A stretch of 9,282 nucleotides of DNA, from NCBI GenBank assembly GCA_028690885.1, contig JAQVAJ010000034.1, positions 1 through 9,282 of the forward strand. The letters run 5' to 3'. The notes under the pieces were generated by a model. The model searched no databases. It was not told the DNA's origin and saw only the letters and a list, made by a program, of their open reading frames with translations. This DNA comes from Clostridia bacterium (GTDB lineage Bacteria; Bacillota; Clostridia; DUPQ01). The position numbers and the translations under genes are program-made. Shown one piece after another: positions 1 to 7,081 of the stretch; position 1 is the stretch's first letter; each line of letters opens with the position of its first letter.

Positions 1-2
1 CA

Positions 3-1058
3 TTTCTAATGTATTTTTCTTCAGGTACATCTGGATATCCCAAGATGGTTCTTCATAACCATATATATTCTCTTGCGCATCTATTAACTGCCAAGCACTG
101 GCACAATGTTGACCCTGACGGACTGCACTTTACAATAGCAGATACAGGCTGGGGAAAAGCTGTCTGGGGGAAACTGTATGGCCAGTGGCTTATGGAAGCG
201 GGAGTATTCGTTTTTGATTATGATAAATTTGATGCATCTGAAATTTTGTCATTAATACCTAAGTATAAAATTTCATCTTTATGCTGTCCTCCTACAATGT
301 TCAGGTTTTTTATTAAAGAAGGATTGGAGAAATTTGATTTATCTTCATTAAAACATGCCACAACGGCAGGAGAAGCATTAAATCCGGATGTATTTGAAAA
401 ATGGTATGAGGCTACAGGGTTAAAACTTATGGAGGGTTTCGGTCAGACAGAAACAACTCTTACAGTATGTAATCTTGTTAATATGCAACCTAAGCCTGGT
501 TCCATTGGTAAACCTTCACCTCAATATATGGTAGAGCTTTTAGACTCAGAAGGTAATATATGCCCAACAGGTGTAACAGGTGAGATATGCATAAAAACTG
601 ACCCATATCCACAAGGGTTAATGGACTGCTATTACAGAAATAAAGATATGACTGACTGTGCGATATTTAACGGCTATTATCATACAGGCGATACTGCGTG
701 GAAAGATGAAGACGGGTATTACTGGTATGTTGGAAGAAATGATGACATTATTAAATCCAGCGGTTACAGAATAGGCCCATTTGAGATTGAAAGTGTTCTG
801 AACAGACATCCAAAAGTTGTAGAAAGTGCAGTAACAGGAGTGCCTGATGAGATAAGGGGACATCTTGTAAAAGCAACAATTGTTTTAGCCAAGGGCGTCG
901 AAGGTTCAGAGGAGCTTATTAAAGAACTACAGGAATTCGTAAAACATGAAACTGCCCCATACAAATATCCAAGGATTATTGAATTTGTGGAACAGCTTCC
1001 TAAAACAATAAACGGAAAAATTCGCAGAGCAGCAATAAGACAGGTAGATAATAAATAG
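3..1058 (+). CDS. AMP-forming acyl-CoA synthetase (acetyl/medium-chain type), 5'-truncated by window edge
   Basis: The enzyme activates a carboxylic acid with ATP to an acyl-adenylate and then transfers the acyl group to CoA, in the cytoplasm. The reading frame is open to the window edge, and the first visible residues lead straight into the phosphate-binding motif YFSSGTSGYPKM. The ATG at 9 is therefore internal, and roughly 180-200 N-terminal residues lie outside. Numbered from that Met, further ANL-superfamily motifs follow in order: EGFGQTETT near 142-150, YHTGDTAWKDEDGYYWYVGR near 224-243 and DDIIKSSGYRIGP just after it. The C-terminal motif PKTINGKIRR carries the catalytic lysine at about residue 337. 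All core motifs are intact, and the C-terminal subdomain is complete. The motif wording resembles the acetyl-CoA synthetase/MACS branch, but the acyl substrate cannot be told from sequence alone. The gene stands alone here, with a 131-nt gap before the next gene. Confidence 0.9.
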   Translation, partial: FLMYFSSGTSGYPKMVLHNHIYSLAHLLTAKHWHNVDPDGLHFTIADTGWGKAVWGKLYGQWLMEAGVFVFDYDKFDASEILSLIPKYKISSLCCPPTMFRFFIKEGLEKFDLSSLKHATTAGEALNPDVFEKWYEATGLKLMEGFGQTETTLTVCNLVNMQPKPGSIGKPSPQYMVELLDSEGNICPTGVTGEICIKTDPYPQGLMDCYYRNKDMTDCAIFNGYYHTGDTAWKDEDGYYWYVGRNDDIIKSSGYRIGPFEIESVLNRHPKVVESAVTGVPDEIRGHLVKATIVLAKGVEGSEELIKELQEFVKHETAPYKYPRIIEFVEQLPKTINGKIRRAAIRQVDNK

Positions 1059-1067
1059 AAAAATATA

Positions 1068-1094
1068 ATATTTTGTATGAAAAATATATTTTTT
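1068..1094 (+). terminator. weak AT-only hairpin after the acyl-CoA synthetase gene
   Basis: Seven base pairs ATATTTT/AAAATAT (1068-1074 with 1081-1087) enclose a 6-nt loop and are followed by a run of six T. The stem contains no G-C pair, so it would be a poor intrinsic terminator. Position and T-run are the only support. Confidence 0.3.
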
Positions 1095-1106
1095 GAACTA
1101 ATAATG

Positions 1107-1133
1107 TTGTTATAAGCGGAAATATCATATAAT
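1107..1133 (+). promoter_or_regulatory. candidate sigma-A promoter of the lipoprotein gene
   Basis: A perfect -10 box TATAAT lies at 1128-1133. The best -35 match is TTGTTA at 1107-1112, with a short 15-nt spacer. The surroundings are very AT-rich, so chance matches are likely. Confidence 0.4.
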
Positions 1134-1189
1134 ATTATAAGAGTGATAAATACAATCATAAGTTGAATTTTAAATAAAGGGAGCAAGAA

Positions 1190-1660
1190 ATGAAAAAGCA
1201 AAGAATAGTAAAAATTTTAACATTGGCATTAGCAATAGTCCTCGTTCTGTCTTTGGCAGGCTGCGGACCAAAAGGAAGAGTTAAAGATGCAGTGGAAGCT
1301 TTCATTGAAAAAGCAAATGCATTGGATTTTCAGGGAATGTTTGATTTAATGGCAACAGAGACCGTAAGAGAAATCAGAGGAAATAAATCTGTTGAGGAGT
1401 TCATGGCTGATAAAACAGATGAAGAGATAGCAGCTGCAATAACAAGACAGATACTACCAGCTCAGGTTGATGATCCTATAGGTTTTTTAAAGACATTGAA
1501 GATGGAATATAATGGAGCTGATATAAGAGAAGATTTTTCCTCTTTATATGCTACAGTAACATTTACAATTAATGGCGAAACAACAACTAAAGAAGCGGTT
1601 TTCAATATTGTAAGAAAGAACGTTTCTGAGCCTTGGACATTGAGAGGAATTGCACTGTAA
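1190..1660 (+). CDS. small lipoprotein with NTF2-like (DUF4878-type) appearance
   Basis: This 156-residue protein is predicted to be exported and lipid-anchored on the outer face of the membrane. It has a basic N-terminus (MKKQRIVK), a hydrophobic stretch at about 9-21 and a lipobox LAGC with the modified cysteine at residue 25. The mature part begins with a helix of the form VKDAVEAFIEKANALDF. It ends in beta-strand-like segments (LYATVTFTINGE, EAVFNIVRK, EPWTLRGIAL), which is the helix-then-sheet order of NTF2-like/DUF4878 lipoproteins. No catalytic motif is seen, and such proteins have no settled function. The start is set by AAAGGGAG at 1176-1183. It has its own promoter candidate and terminator, so it is probably monocistronic. 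The lipoprotein call is firm; the fold call is moderate. Confidence 0.8.
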   Translation: MKKQRIVKILTLALAIVLVLSLAGCGPKGRVKDAVEAFIEKANALDFQGMFDLMATETVREIRGNKSVEEFMADKTDEEIAAAITRQILPAQVDDPIGFLKTLKMEYNGADIREDFSSLYATVTFTINGETTTKEAVFNIVRKNVSEPWTLRGIAL

Positions 1661-1680
1661 TCTAAAAAAAGATATTAAAC

Positions 1681-1712
1681 AAAGGAAGAGCTTGTTGCTT
1701 TTCCTTTTTTTT
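1681..1712 (+). terminator. intrinsic terminator of the lipoprotein gene
   Basis: An 11-bp stem (1681-1691 with 1697-1707, one G-U pair) encloses the loop TTGTT. The descending arm runs into an unbroken T-run to 1712. It begins 20 nt after the lipoprotein stop codon. Confidence 0.8.
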
Positions 1713-1713
1713 A

Positions 1714-1742
1714 TTGAAAGAAAAGTAATAAGTCTATATACT
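1714..1742 (+). promoter_or_regulatory. candidate sigma-A promoter of thpR
   Basis: TTGAAA at 1714-1719 and TATACT at 1737-1742 are separated by the ideal 17 nt. Transcription would start near 1749, giving a very short leader in front of the ribosome binding site AAGGAG at 1752-1757. Confidence 0.55.
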
Positions 1743-1764
1743 TAAAGAAACAAGGAGACAAGAT

Positions 1765-2301
1765 ATGAGGACATTTATAGCAATTAATTTTACGCAGGAT
1801 ATTAAAAACCGCCTTATATCCGTTGAAAGAGACTTAAAGCAGATGTCTCAAAAGGGCAGGTTTACTTCAAAGGATAATCTTCATCTTACACTGGTTTTTT
1901 TAGGAGAGATAGCTGAAGACAGAGCAAAGCTTGCACAATTGTGCGTTAAGAATATTACAGCACCATCATTTGAAATGACAGTAAACAGGATAGGATGTTT
2001 TAAAAGGCCTGATGGAGATATCTACTGGGCAGGTATTGAAACCAACCAGATATTAAATTCTATTTATGAGCAATTGTATAAAAACTTAAACTCATATGAT
2101 TTCTATATAAGAGATACTGAATACATACCTCATCTGACGCTGGCAAGAGATTATATCTTGAAAGATGATGCAGATATTGAAGAGTATAAAAAGAATTTTG
2201 AAAAGATAAATATAAGAGTAGATAATATTCAGCTTATGAAATCAGAAGTTATTGATAATAAGCTTACATATACACCATTGTATACCAAGACTCTGGATTA
2301 G
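1765..2301 (+). CDS. thpR: RNA 2',3'-cyclic phosphodiesterase (2H family, LigT/ThpR)
   Basis: Members of this cytoplasmic 2H phosphoesterase family hydrolyse 2',3'-cyclic phosphate ends of RNA, and some can join tRNA halves in vitro. Both signature HxTx motifs are present: HLTL at residues 40-43, followed by VFLGE, and HLTL at 123-126, preceded by YIP. These supply the two catalytic histidines and their partner threonines. The N-terminus MRTFIAINF and the total of 178 residues match the family. The start is fixed by AAGGAG at 1752-1757, 7 nt before the ATG. The gene has its own promoter candidate and converges with the minus-strand operon on a shared hairpin, so it is probably transcribed alone. 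The physiological RNA substrate in bacteria is not established. Confidence 0.92.
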   Translation: MRTFIAINFTQDIKNRLISVERDLKQMSQKGRFTSKDNLHLTLVFLGEIAEDRAKLAQLCVKNITAPSFEMTVNRIGCFKRPDGDIYWAGIETNQILNSIYEQLYKNLNSYDFYIRDTEYIPHLTLARDYILKDDADIEEYKKNFEKINIRVDNIQLMKSEVIDNKLTYTPLYTKTLD

Positions 2302-2356
2302 ATATTAATTCATTTAACGACACATATATTTTTGCTACTAAAAACTTAAACTTTAC

Positions 2357-2383
2357 AAAAAAAGCATCTTGCGATGCCTTTTT
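2357..2383. terminator. bidirectional intrinsic terminator between convergent genes
   Basis: The core stem GCATC/GATGC (2364-2368 with 2373-2377) has a TTGC loop. It is flanked by an A-run on the left and a T-run on the right, so both strands present a hairpin followed by T residues. One A/C mismatch separates the core from the A-T extension. It lies 56 nt after thpR and 38 nt beyond the end of the minus-strand oxidoreductase gene. Confidence 0.75.
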
Positions 2384-2420
2384 AGTTTCTGATTTAAATT
2401 ATTATCAAACCTGTTTCTGT

Positions 2421-3284
2421 TTATCTGTCAATGTTTACAGTATGACCTGTCTCAATTGACTTTTCAATGGCATTCATGACAAGTACCGGCATTAATAATT
2501 CATCATGGGATAAAGGTTCTTTTCCTGTTCTTACCATATCAACAAAATGACCGAATTCCACGATGAATATGCTGGACATATCCAGATAACGTACATCAAC
2601 ATCATTTTCTGCATATATTACTGATGCATATTTTTTTGATGCTGCAAACTGCATAGTTATATCATACTTATCATAATGGGCAATAGCTGTTATGTGACCA
2701 TTATTTATAAATGCTGATACAGATAACATGTCCTGACCATAAACTGCCAATGTCATTTCAACAAGATGAGAAGCGTAGAAATATAGTCCGCCATATTCGC
2801 TCTCAGTTGAAGCAGGGAAGTTCATAACACCTGAATAGATTTTTCCGAATGCATCTTCTTTGACTAATTTTTTCAATTCAAGAATCTGTGGGGAATATTT
2901 GCATCCCGAACCGCCTGATATGGGAACTTTGTTTTGTTTTGCTGCCCTTAACAGATTTCTTGCTTCAGCAGGGTCTATAGTAAAAGGTTTGTCAATAAAT
3001 GCAGGCATACCTCTTTCAATAAAAGGCAATGCGCATGATTCATGATATTTTCCATGTCTGTTGGTTACTATAACGCAATCAACCAAATCCAGCATTTCCA
3101 TCGGATCATCAACTATTACTGCATCTGTAATTCCGCATTTTTCAATAATTGCTTCTGATGGGGCTTTTTCCAAAGCATAAAAAGCAGTTATCTTAAAATC
3201 CTTGTATTCTTCTTTAAAGCATATTTCCTTAGCAAAAGCTAAAGCATGTGAGTTTTCTGTTCCTAGCATTCCTACTCTGTACAT
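2421..3284 (-). CDS. Gfo/Idh/MocA-family NAD(P)-dependent oxidoreductase
   Basis: This is a predicted cytoplasmic dehydrogenase acting on a sugar, cyclitol or related hydroxy compound. The N-terminal Rossmann strand reads YRVGMLGTENSHA, a variant of the usual GxGxxG loop. It is followed by DCVIVTNRHGKYHE and the family signature FIDKPFTID, with Lys99-Pro100 in place of the common EKP. A later segment, GGLYFYASHLVEM, places a histidine (His173) where the family has its substrate-binding or catalytic histidine. At 287 residues it is on the short side for the family (often 330-380). The start ATG follows AAAAAGGAGG with 6 nt spacing. Another ATG only 1 nt after that site (first base at 3289) is too close and was not chosen. 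It is the last gene of the operon, 14 nt after the aminotransferase. The substrate is unknown. Confidence 0.85.
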   Translation of the reverse strand: MYRVGMLGTENSHALAFAKEICFKEEYKDFKITAFYALEKAPSEAIIEKCGITDAVIVDDPMEMLDLVDCVIVTNRHGKYHESCALPFIERGMPAFIDKPFTIDPAEARNLLRAAKQNKVPISGGSGCKYSPQILELKKLVKEDAFGKIYSGVMNFPASTESEYGGLYFYASHLVEMTLAVYGQDMLSVSAFINNGHITAIAHYDKYDITMQFAASKKYASVIYAENDVDVRYLDMSSIFIVEFGHFVDMVRTGKEPLSHDELLMPVLVMNAIEKSIETGHTVNIDR

Positions 3285-3298
3285 ATCATTCCTCCTTT

Positions 3299-4546
3299 TT
3301 AACCTTTTTTAAAGTATTCTGTTACCTTAACTATTGATTCTATAATATCCAATATGTCCTGTTCAGTATAGAACTCATTAAGATTAAGTCTTATTGCTGT
3401 GTCCAGTATTTCTTCTGAAACCGGGCACAAACCCTTAGGATATGATATATCCTTTCCATAATACTTTGAATCAAAAGGTGCATGAGTTCCTGCATAACCT
3501 TCTTTATTCTGGAACATATCATAAAGATATACTACTGATGGTATATAACCTTGTTGGCAGCCGATGCCTTCAGCTTTTAATGCGTCTGCATATGTTTTAA
3601 CATCCACATTTATAGCTTTTGGGTCTACTCTGAACATATAGAACCAGAAACTGGATTCATTACCCTCTTTAACTTCATGTGGGAAAACACCTTCTAAGTG
3701 CTTAATGCCATTGGTTATCATGTTTCCATATTTCTGTCTTGTTGAGCATATCTTTTCCAGCTTATCAAGTTGTGCAATACCGACTGCTGCTGTAAGCTCG
3801 TTCATTCTGTAATTTGGTGCAAGGTATTCTATCATCCTTAATGCGCTCGGACCTTTTGCAAACCTGTTGTAATTCTTGTCTGCGAACATGAATGTTTTTA
3901 CATAAAGTTCAGGACGGTTCACCAAAACCATTCCACCGTCACCAGCAGAAATGTGTTTGAAGTCATTTAGGCTGAAGCATCCCATATCTCCAATTGTTCC
4001 TGCTAAGCGTCCTTTGTATTTACACATATAGCTTTGAGCGCAGTCTTCAACAACATACACATTATGTTTTCTTGCAATTTCCATTATTTCATCCATTTCA
4101 GCTGGATTACCTGCAAGATGCACAACAACTATGGCTTTTGTTTTTTCAGTTATGCATTTTTCAATACTTTTTGGGTCCATATTGTATGTATGGGGATCTA
4201 AGTCAGCAAAAACAGGAATGGCGTTCTGGTACATAATCCCTATTATACTTCCCATATCAGTTATGGGGGAGGTGATGACTTCATCGCCTTCGGTTACTCC
4301 CAAAGCTCCTAATGCTACATGAATAGCTGCTGTTCCTGATGATGCTGCTACGCAGTTTTCTACTCCATACATTTGAGCAAATTTAGAACAGAGTGTTTTA
4401 ACTTTGTTTCCAGACCAATAGAACAATGTGTTCTGGTCTAGAGCTTCTTTAAGCTGTACAAGTTCCTCATCTCCGAATCTTTTTCCTGTTCCGTAAGGTG
4501 TCTGTTTGACTTTTTCTCCGCCATATAAGGCTAGTTCTTTTTTCAT
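3299..4546 (-). CDS. DegT/DnrJ/EryC1/StrS (AHBA synthase-like) PLP-dependent aminotransferase
   Basis: This is a predicted cytoplasmic aminotransferase. The family usually transfers an amino group from Glu or Gln to a keto group on a sugar or cyclitol. Visible landmarks are the cofactor-phosphate region AASSGTAAIHVAL (68-79), VVEDCAQS with Asp168 that pairs with the pyridine nitrogen, and FSLNDFKHISAGDGG with Lys197 as the Schiff-base lysine. The family norm there is SFxxxKxxxxGEGG; here Gly-Asp-Gly-Gly replaces Gly-Glu-Gly-Gly. The length of 415 residues is normal to slightly long. GGGAGG at 4552-4557 serves the ATG, and its distal base is the first base (in plus-strand order) of the upstream gene's stop codon, so translational coupling is likely. 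DegT and Gfo/Idh enzymes often work as an oxidise-then-aminate pair. The actual substrate is not deducible. Confidence 0.9.
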   Translation of the reverse strand: MKKELALYGGEKVKQTPYGTGKRFGDEELVQLKEALDQNTLFYWSGNKVKTLCSKFAQMYGVENCVAASSGTAAIHVALGALGVTEGDEVITSPITDMGSIIGIMYQNAIPVFADLDPHTYNMDPKSIEKCITEKTKAIVVVHLAGNPAEMDEIMEIARKHNVYVVEDCAQSYMCKYKGRLAGTIGDMGCFSLNDFKHISAGDGGMVLVNRPELYVKTFMFADKNYNRFAKGPSALRMIEYLAPNYRMNELTAAVGIAQLDKLEKICSTRQKYGNMITNGIKHLEGVFPHEVKEGNESSFWFYMFRVDPKAINVDVKTYADALKAEGIGCQQGYIPSVVYLYDMFQNKEGYAGTHAPFDSKYYGKDISYPKGLCPVSEEILDTAIRLNLNEFYTEQDILDIIESIVKVTEYFKKG

Positions 4547-4556
4547 GCGTTCCTCC

Positions 4557-5339
4557 CTATAATAATATCGACATATAATCGGTTATCTGTGGTATTTTTT
4601 TTATAACTGTTCTCGCATCTATTCTTTCAACATTTGGTCTTTCACTTGCATTATCGCAGTAATCTGTTCTTGTAAATTCAACCTTTATTTCAACAGGTAC
4701 GTTTATTTTATAAGGCTTTATGTTTCCTATCAGGTTCATGGCTTTTGAAGCTCTGTCTTCTATCATTCTCTCGCAGTAATCTAAATCATAAGAAACCGCT
4801 TTATTCCTTGTCAATGCTTTTTTGACAGGTGCAGTCTGAATATTCCCAAAGAAATATTTAGCTTCTTCACACGCAGCTTCATCAGCTGAAGCGAAAATAA
4901 CAGGTGCGCCATAGAATCCTAAAAAAGCGCCTCCTTGTACGAGTTCTCCGCATTTTATGTTATTTATATAGTAATTGTACCAGGCTGTTGATGATTGGAC
5001 ATGGTCTAAAAATGCATTCATAGTTCCTGGCATTGCATGTGTGCCAACAAACATAACTGCATCAACTTCTTTATGTAATCCTTGAGAATATAGGTCTATG
5101 AGATTTATCTTTTTTGCTCTTGAATCAAGTAGCTCATCGATAAAATTTTTACCTCTTGCGTGACCGTCAGTAACTGTTACAACATCAGCACCGTTATTAA
5201 ATGCGCCGCGTATAGCCGCATTGGTGTCAATCATAAGCCTTTTTCTTGCATATTCATAACCAAAGCTGTCAAACTCCATCTGTTCAATAGTAGTAACTCC
5301 GCTTATTCCTTCAAGATCTGTAATGATATGTATATGCAT
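4557..5339 (-). CDS. M55-family D-aminopeptidase (DppA-like zinc peptidase)
   Basis: This is the first gene of the three-gene operon. DppA-type enzymes are cytoplasmic zinc aminopeptidases that release N-terminal D-amino acids (D-Ala in B. subtilis DppA). The protein opens with MHIHIITDLEGISG, matching the M55 start with Asp8 and Glu10. His60 sits in TVTDGHARG, His101 in VGTHAMPG and Glu132 in KCGEL. These five residues match the expected order and spacing of the binuclear zinc ligands of B. subtilis DppA (recalled as Asp8, Glu10, His60, His104, Glu133). The length of 260 residues is close to the family norm of about 270. AGAGGT at 5345-5350 sets the start. No peptide transporter lies beside it, unlike the dpp operon, so the natural substrate could be another D-amino-acyl or amide compound processed together with the two downstream enzymes. 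Confidence 0.9.
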   Translation of the reverse strand: MHIHIITDLEGISGVTTIEQMEFDSFGYEYARKRLMIDTNAAIRGAFNNGADVVTVTDGHARGKNFIDELLDSRAKKINLIDLYSQGLHKEVDAVMFVGTHAMPGTMNAFLDHVQSSTAWYNYYINNIKCGELVQGGAFLGFYGAPVIFASADEAACEEAKYFFGNIQTAPVKKALTRNKAVSYDLDYCERMIEDRASKAMNLIGNIKPYKINVPVEIKVEFTRTDYCDNASERPNVERIDARTVIKKIPQITDYMSILL

Positions 5340-5365
5340 AAAATACCTCTTGTCCTATGTTATTC

Positions 5366-5392
5366 ATTATACCATAGATAAATATAAATCAA
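5366..5392 (-). promoter_or_regulatory. promoter of the M55-aminotransferase-oxidoreductase operon
   Basis: On the minus strand an extended -10 TGGTATAAT (5366-5374) is preceded by TTGATT (5387-5392) at 15 nt. The short spacer is compensated by the TGn extension. Initiation would be near 5359, giving a leader of about 20 nt. It is back to back with the plus-strand promoter for the gene at 5448, and the two upstream zones overlap around 5387-5396. Confidence 0.6.
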
Positions 5393-5413
5393 GAACAGAA
5401 TGGCATTTTAAGC

Positions 5414-5440
5414 TATAATATATACATGAGTGAAAAAGGA
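5414..5440 (+). promoter_or_regulatory. -10 box and ribosome binding site of the DUF4015 gene
   Basis: TATAAT lies at 5414-5419, with no good -35 at the expected place. AAAGGA at 5435-5440 lies 7 nt before the ATG at 5448. Confidence 0.5.
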
Positions 5441-5447
5441 TATATAA

Positions 5448-7001
5448 ATGCTTAATAATAAAAAAAAGACTTATAACACAATATTTTCAATTATCACAGC
5501 ATTATTAATATTATTCTGTTTTATTGGTATTAATATATTAAAAGTAAAAGGTTACAATGAATCGGTTAATTCAGATAATGTAAAAGCTCTTTATGTAAGA
5601 GCAGATACAGCTGCTTTGCGCTTAGAAGATAAATATGTTCAGATTTACAAACAGTATATAGAATATTTAAAAGAAGAAGAGTATGAAAAAGCTAATATGC
5701 TAATAACAGATAGCGGACATATTTCAGCTTTTGAAAAGATTATAGGCCTGATACTTGCAACAGAACTTAACGGAGTAGTTATAAATGTAAAAGATGATGC
5801 AGGAAATGTTACCATCCCTTCACAGAGTGAGTATATAAAAGAGATAGAAAGCTATAATGGACAGCTTTATGATATAGATACAAAAATCGAAAAATTGAAG
5901 AATTATGGTATATACACAATAGCCAGAGTTGTTGTTTTTAAAGATGATATCCTTTCTGAAAAGAAGGAGCATTCCATTAAATATGATAATGGTGAATTGT
6001 GGAGGGATTATTCCAATTTTGCATGGGTAAACCCGTATGACGAGTATGTGCAGCAGTACAATATTGAAGTAGCAAAGCAGGCTGCGGTTACTGGATTTGA
6101 TGAAATTCAATTTGATTATGTTAGGTTTCCTGAGAAATTCTCTCAGTATGAGATTTCCAAAAGCTATCTAGAGGAAAATATAAGGCAAGATGAGCTAATA
6201 CGGCTATTTTTAAAAACAGCATACAGTCAGTTAAATCCATATAATGTGAAAATATCAGCTGATGTATTCGGATGTGTAGCACATTTGTGGGATGACCCTT
6301 TAAATATTGATATAGGTCAAATCTGGTATAACTTAACTCAGGAAGTGGACTATATAAGTCCTATGGTATATCCGAGCCACTACAGAGGAACTAACTGGTA
6401 TACATATAGTGATCCAAATAAGCATCCTTATGAAGTTGTAAAAGGAGCCATTGAAGATTCATTACTCATCAATTCCGCGTTCAAAGACAGAGCAAAAATC
6501 CGATTCTGGCTTCAGGATTTTTCCATGTATGAATATGAATATGGACCAATGCAGATTCTTGACCAGGTCAAAGCACTGCATGAAAAGGGCATTGATACAT
6601 ATATGTTCTGGAACAACAAGAACATATATGAACCTGATAACTATTTAATATTAGAATCACGAACTGTAGCAGACATATCAAACAGATACCATGTACATCA
6701 GATTAGCAGGAATAACCCAGTTGATGCAGTAAAAAGGTATATTGATGCTAATATCTCAAAAAATCCATATGAAATATTTATACTGACAGCTATAAACAAC
6801 AGAGGTGGAGAGTATAAGGATTTTATAGCTAACATTAAATATCTTGATATTAAAAGCTATGAGATAACTGATTCCAGGTCCAGCTTTAATACTGCTCAGG
6901 TATTTTTAAATGTCAAAACAGACACAGTATCTGAAAAATGGGTTGTCTTTCTGATACTTGAACAAGGTATATGGAAAATAAACGGTTATTACGTCAATTA
7001 G
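5448..7001 (+). CDS. membrane-anchored putative glycoside hydrolase (DUF4015 type) with C-terminal NTF2-like domain
   Basis: This 517-residue protein has a lysine-rich start, one hydrophobic segment at about 11-31 and no lipobox. It is probably tethered to the membrane with the rest outside. Residues about 45-415 carry DUF4015 (GH-like TIM-barrel) landmarks: VKALYVR at 46-51, ATELNGVVINVKDD at 104-117, AWVNPY at 192-197, GFDEIQFDYVRFP at 216-228, SADVFG at 270-275 and YISPMVYPSHY at 302-312. The acidic residues of the FDEIQFDYVRFP block are the likely active-site region. A charged helical insert (about 58-92) separates the first strand from the next helix. Residues about 421-517 (PVDAVKRYIDANIS to EKWVVFLILEQGIWKINGYY) form a separate NTF2-like-looking module. 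The family is annotated as putative glycoside hydrolase by fold; its substrate is unknown, with cell-wall or extracellular glycans plausible. It is transcribed divergently from the preceding operon. Confidence 0.82.
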   Translation: MLNNKKKTYNTIFSIITALLILFCFIGINILKVKGYNESVNSDNVKALYVRADTAALRLEDKYVQIYKQYIEYLKEEEYEKANMLITDSGHISAFEKIIGLILATELNGVVINVKDDAGNVTIPSQSEYIKEIESYNGQLYDIDTKIEKLKNYGIYTIARVVVFKDDILSEKKEHSIKYDNGELWRDYSNFAWVNPYDEYVQQYNIEVAKQAAVTGFDEIQFDYVRFPEKFSQYEISKSYLEENIRQDELIRLFLKTAYSQLNPYNVKISADVFGCVAHLWDDPLNIDIGQIWYNLTQEVDYISPMVYPSHYRGTNWYTYSDPNKHPYEVVKGAIEDSLLINSAFKDRAKIRFWLQDFSMYEYEYGPMQILDQVKALHEKGIDTYMFWNNKNIYEPDNYLILESRTVADISNRYHVHQISRNNPVDAVKRYIDANISKNPYEIFILTAINNRGGEYKDFIANIKYLDIKSYEITDSRSSFNTAQVFLNVKTDTVSEKWVVFLILEQGIWKINGYYVN

Positions 7002-7049
7002 CTGATTTATTAAATATTTGTAACAATTAACAAATAATTCACATCTTTG

Positions 7050-7058
7050 TGGTATAAT
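7050..7058 (+). promoter_or_regulatory. extended -10 promoter for smpB-ssrA
   Basis: TGG followed by a perfect TATAAT (7053-7058) gives an extended -10. The best -35-like hexamer, TTAACA at 7027-7032, is 20 nt away, so the extended -10 probably carries the promoter. The start point would be near 7065, just before the smpB ribosome binding site. No terminator lies between this point and ssrA. Confidence 0.6.
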
Positions 7059-7067
7059 CGGTCTCCG

Positions 7068-7073
7068 AAGGAG
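7068..7073 (+). promoter_or_regulatory. ribosome binding site that fixes the smpB TTG start
   Basis: AAGGAG lies 8 nt before the TTG at 7082. The ATG at 7074 touches the site and is out of frame with SmpB, so the TTG is the only sensible start. Confidence 0.75.
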
Positions 7074-7081
7074 ATGACGGT

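Noticed and set aside
764..1201. 145-residue minus-strand ORF opposite the acyl-CoA synthetase
   Set aside because: It is a shadow of a well-supported plus-strand gene, runs into the next gene, and shows no recognisable motifs.
7074..7076. ATG start for smpB
   Set aside because: It abuts the ribosome binding site and is out of frame with the SmpB protein.
7002..7081. Riboswitch or leader element before smpB
   Set aside because: The leader after the predicted start is only about 15 nt, and no aptamer-like fold is visible.
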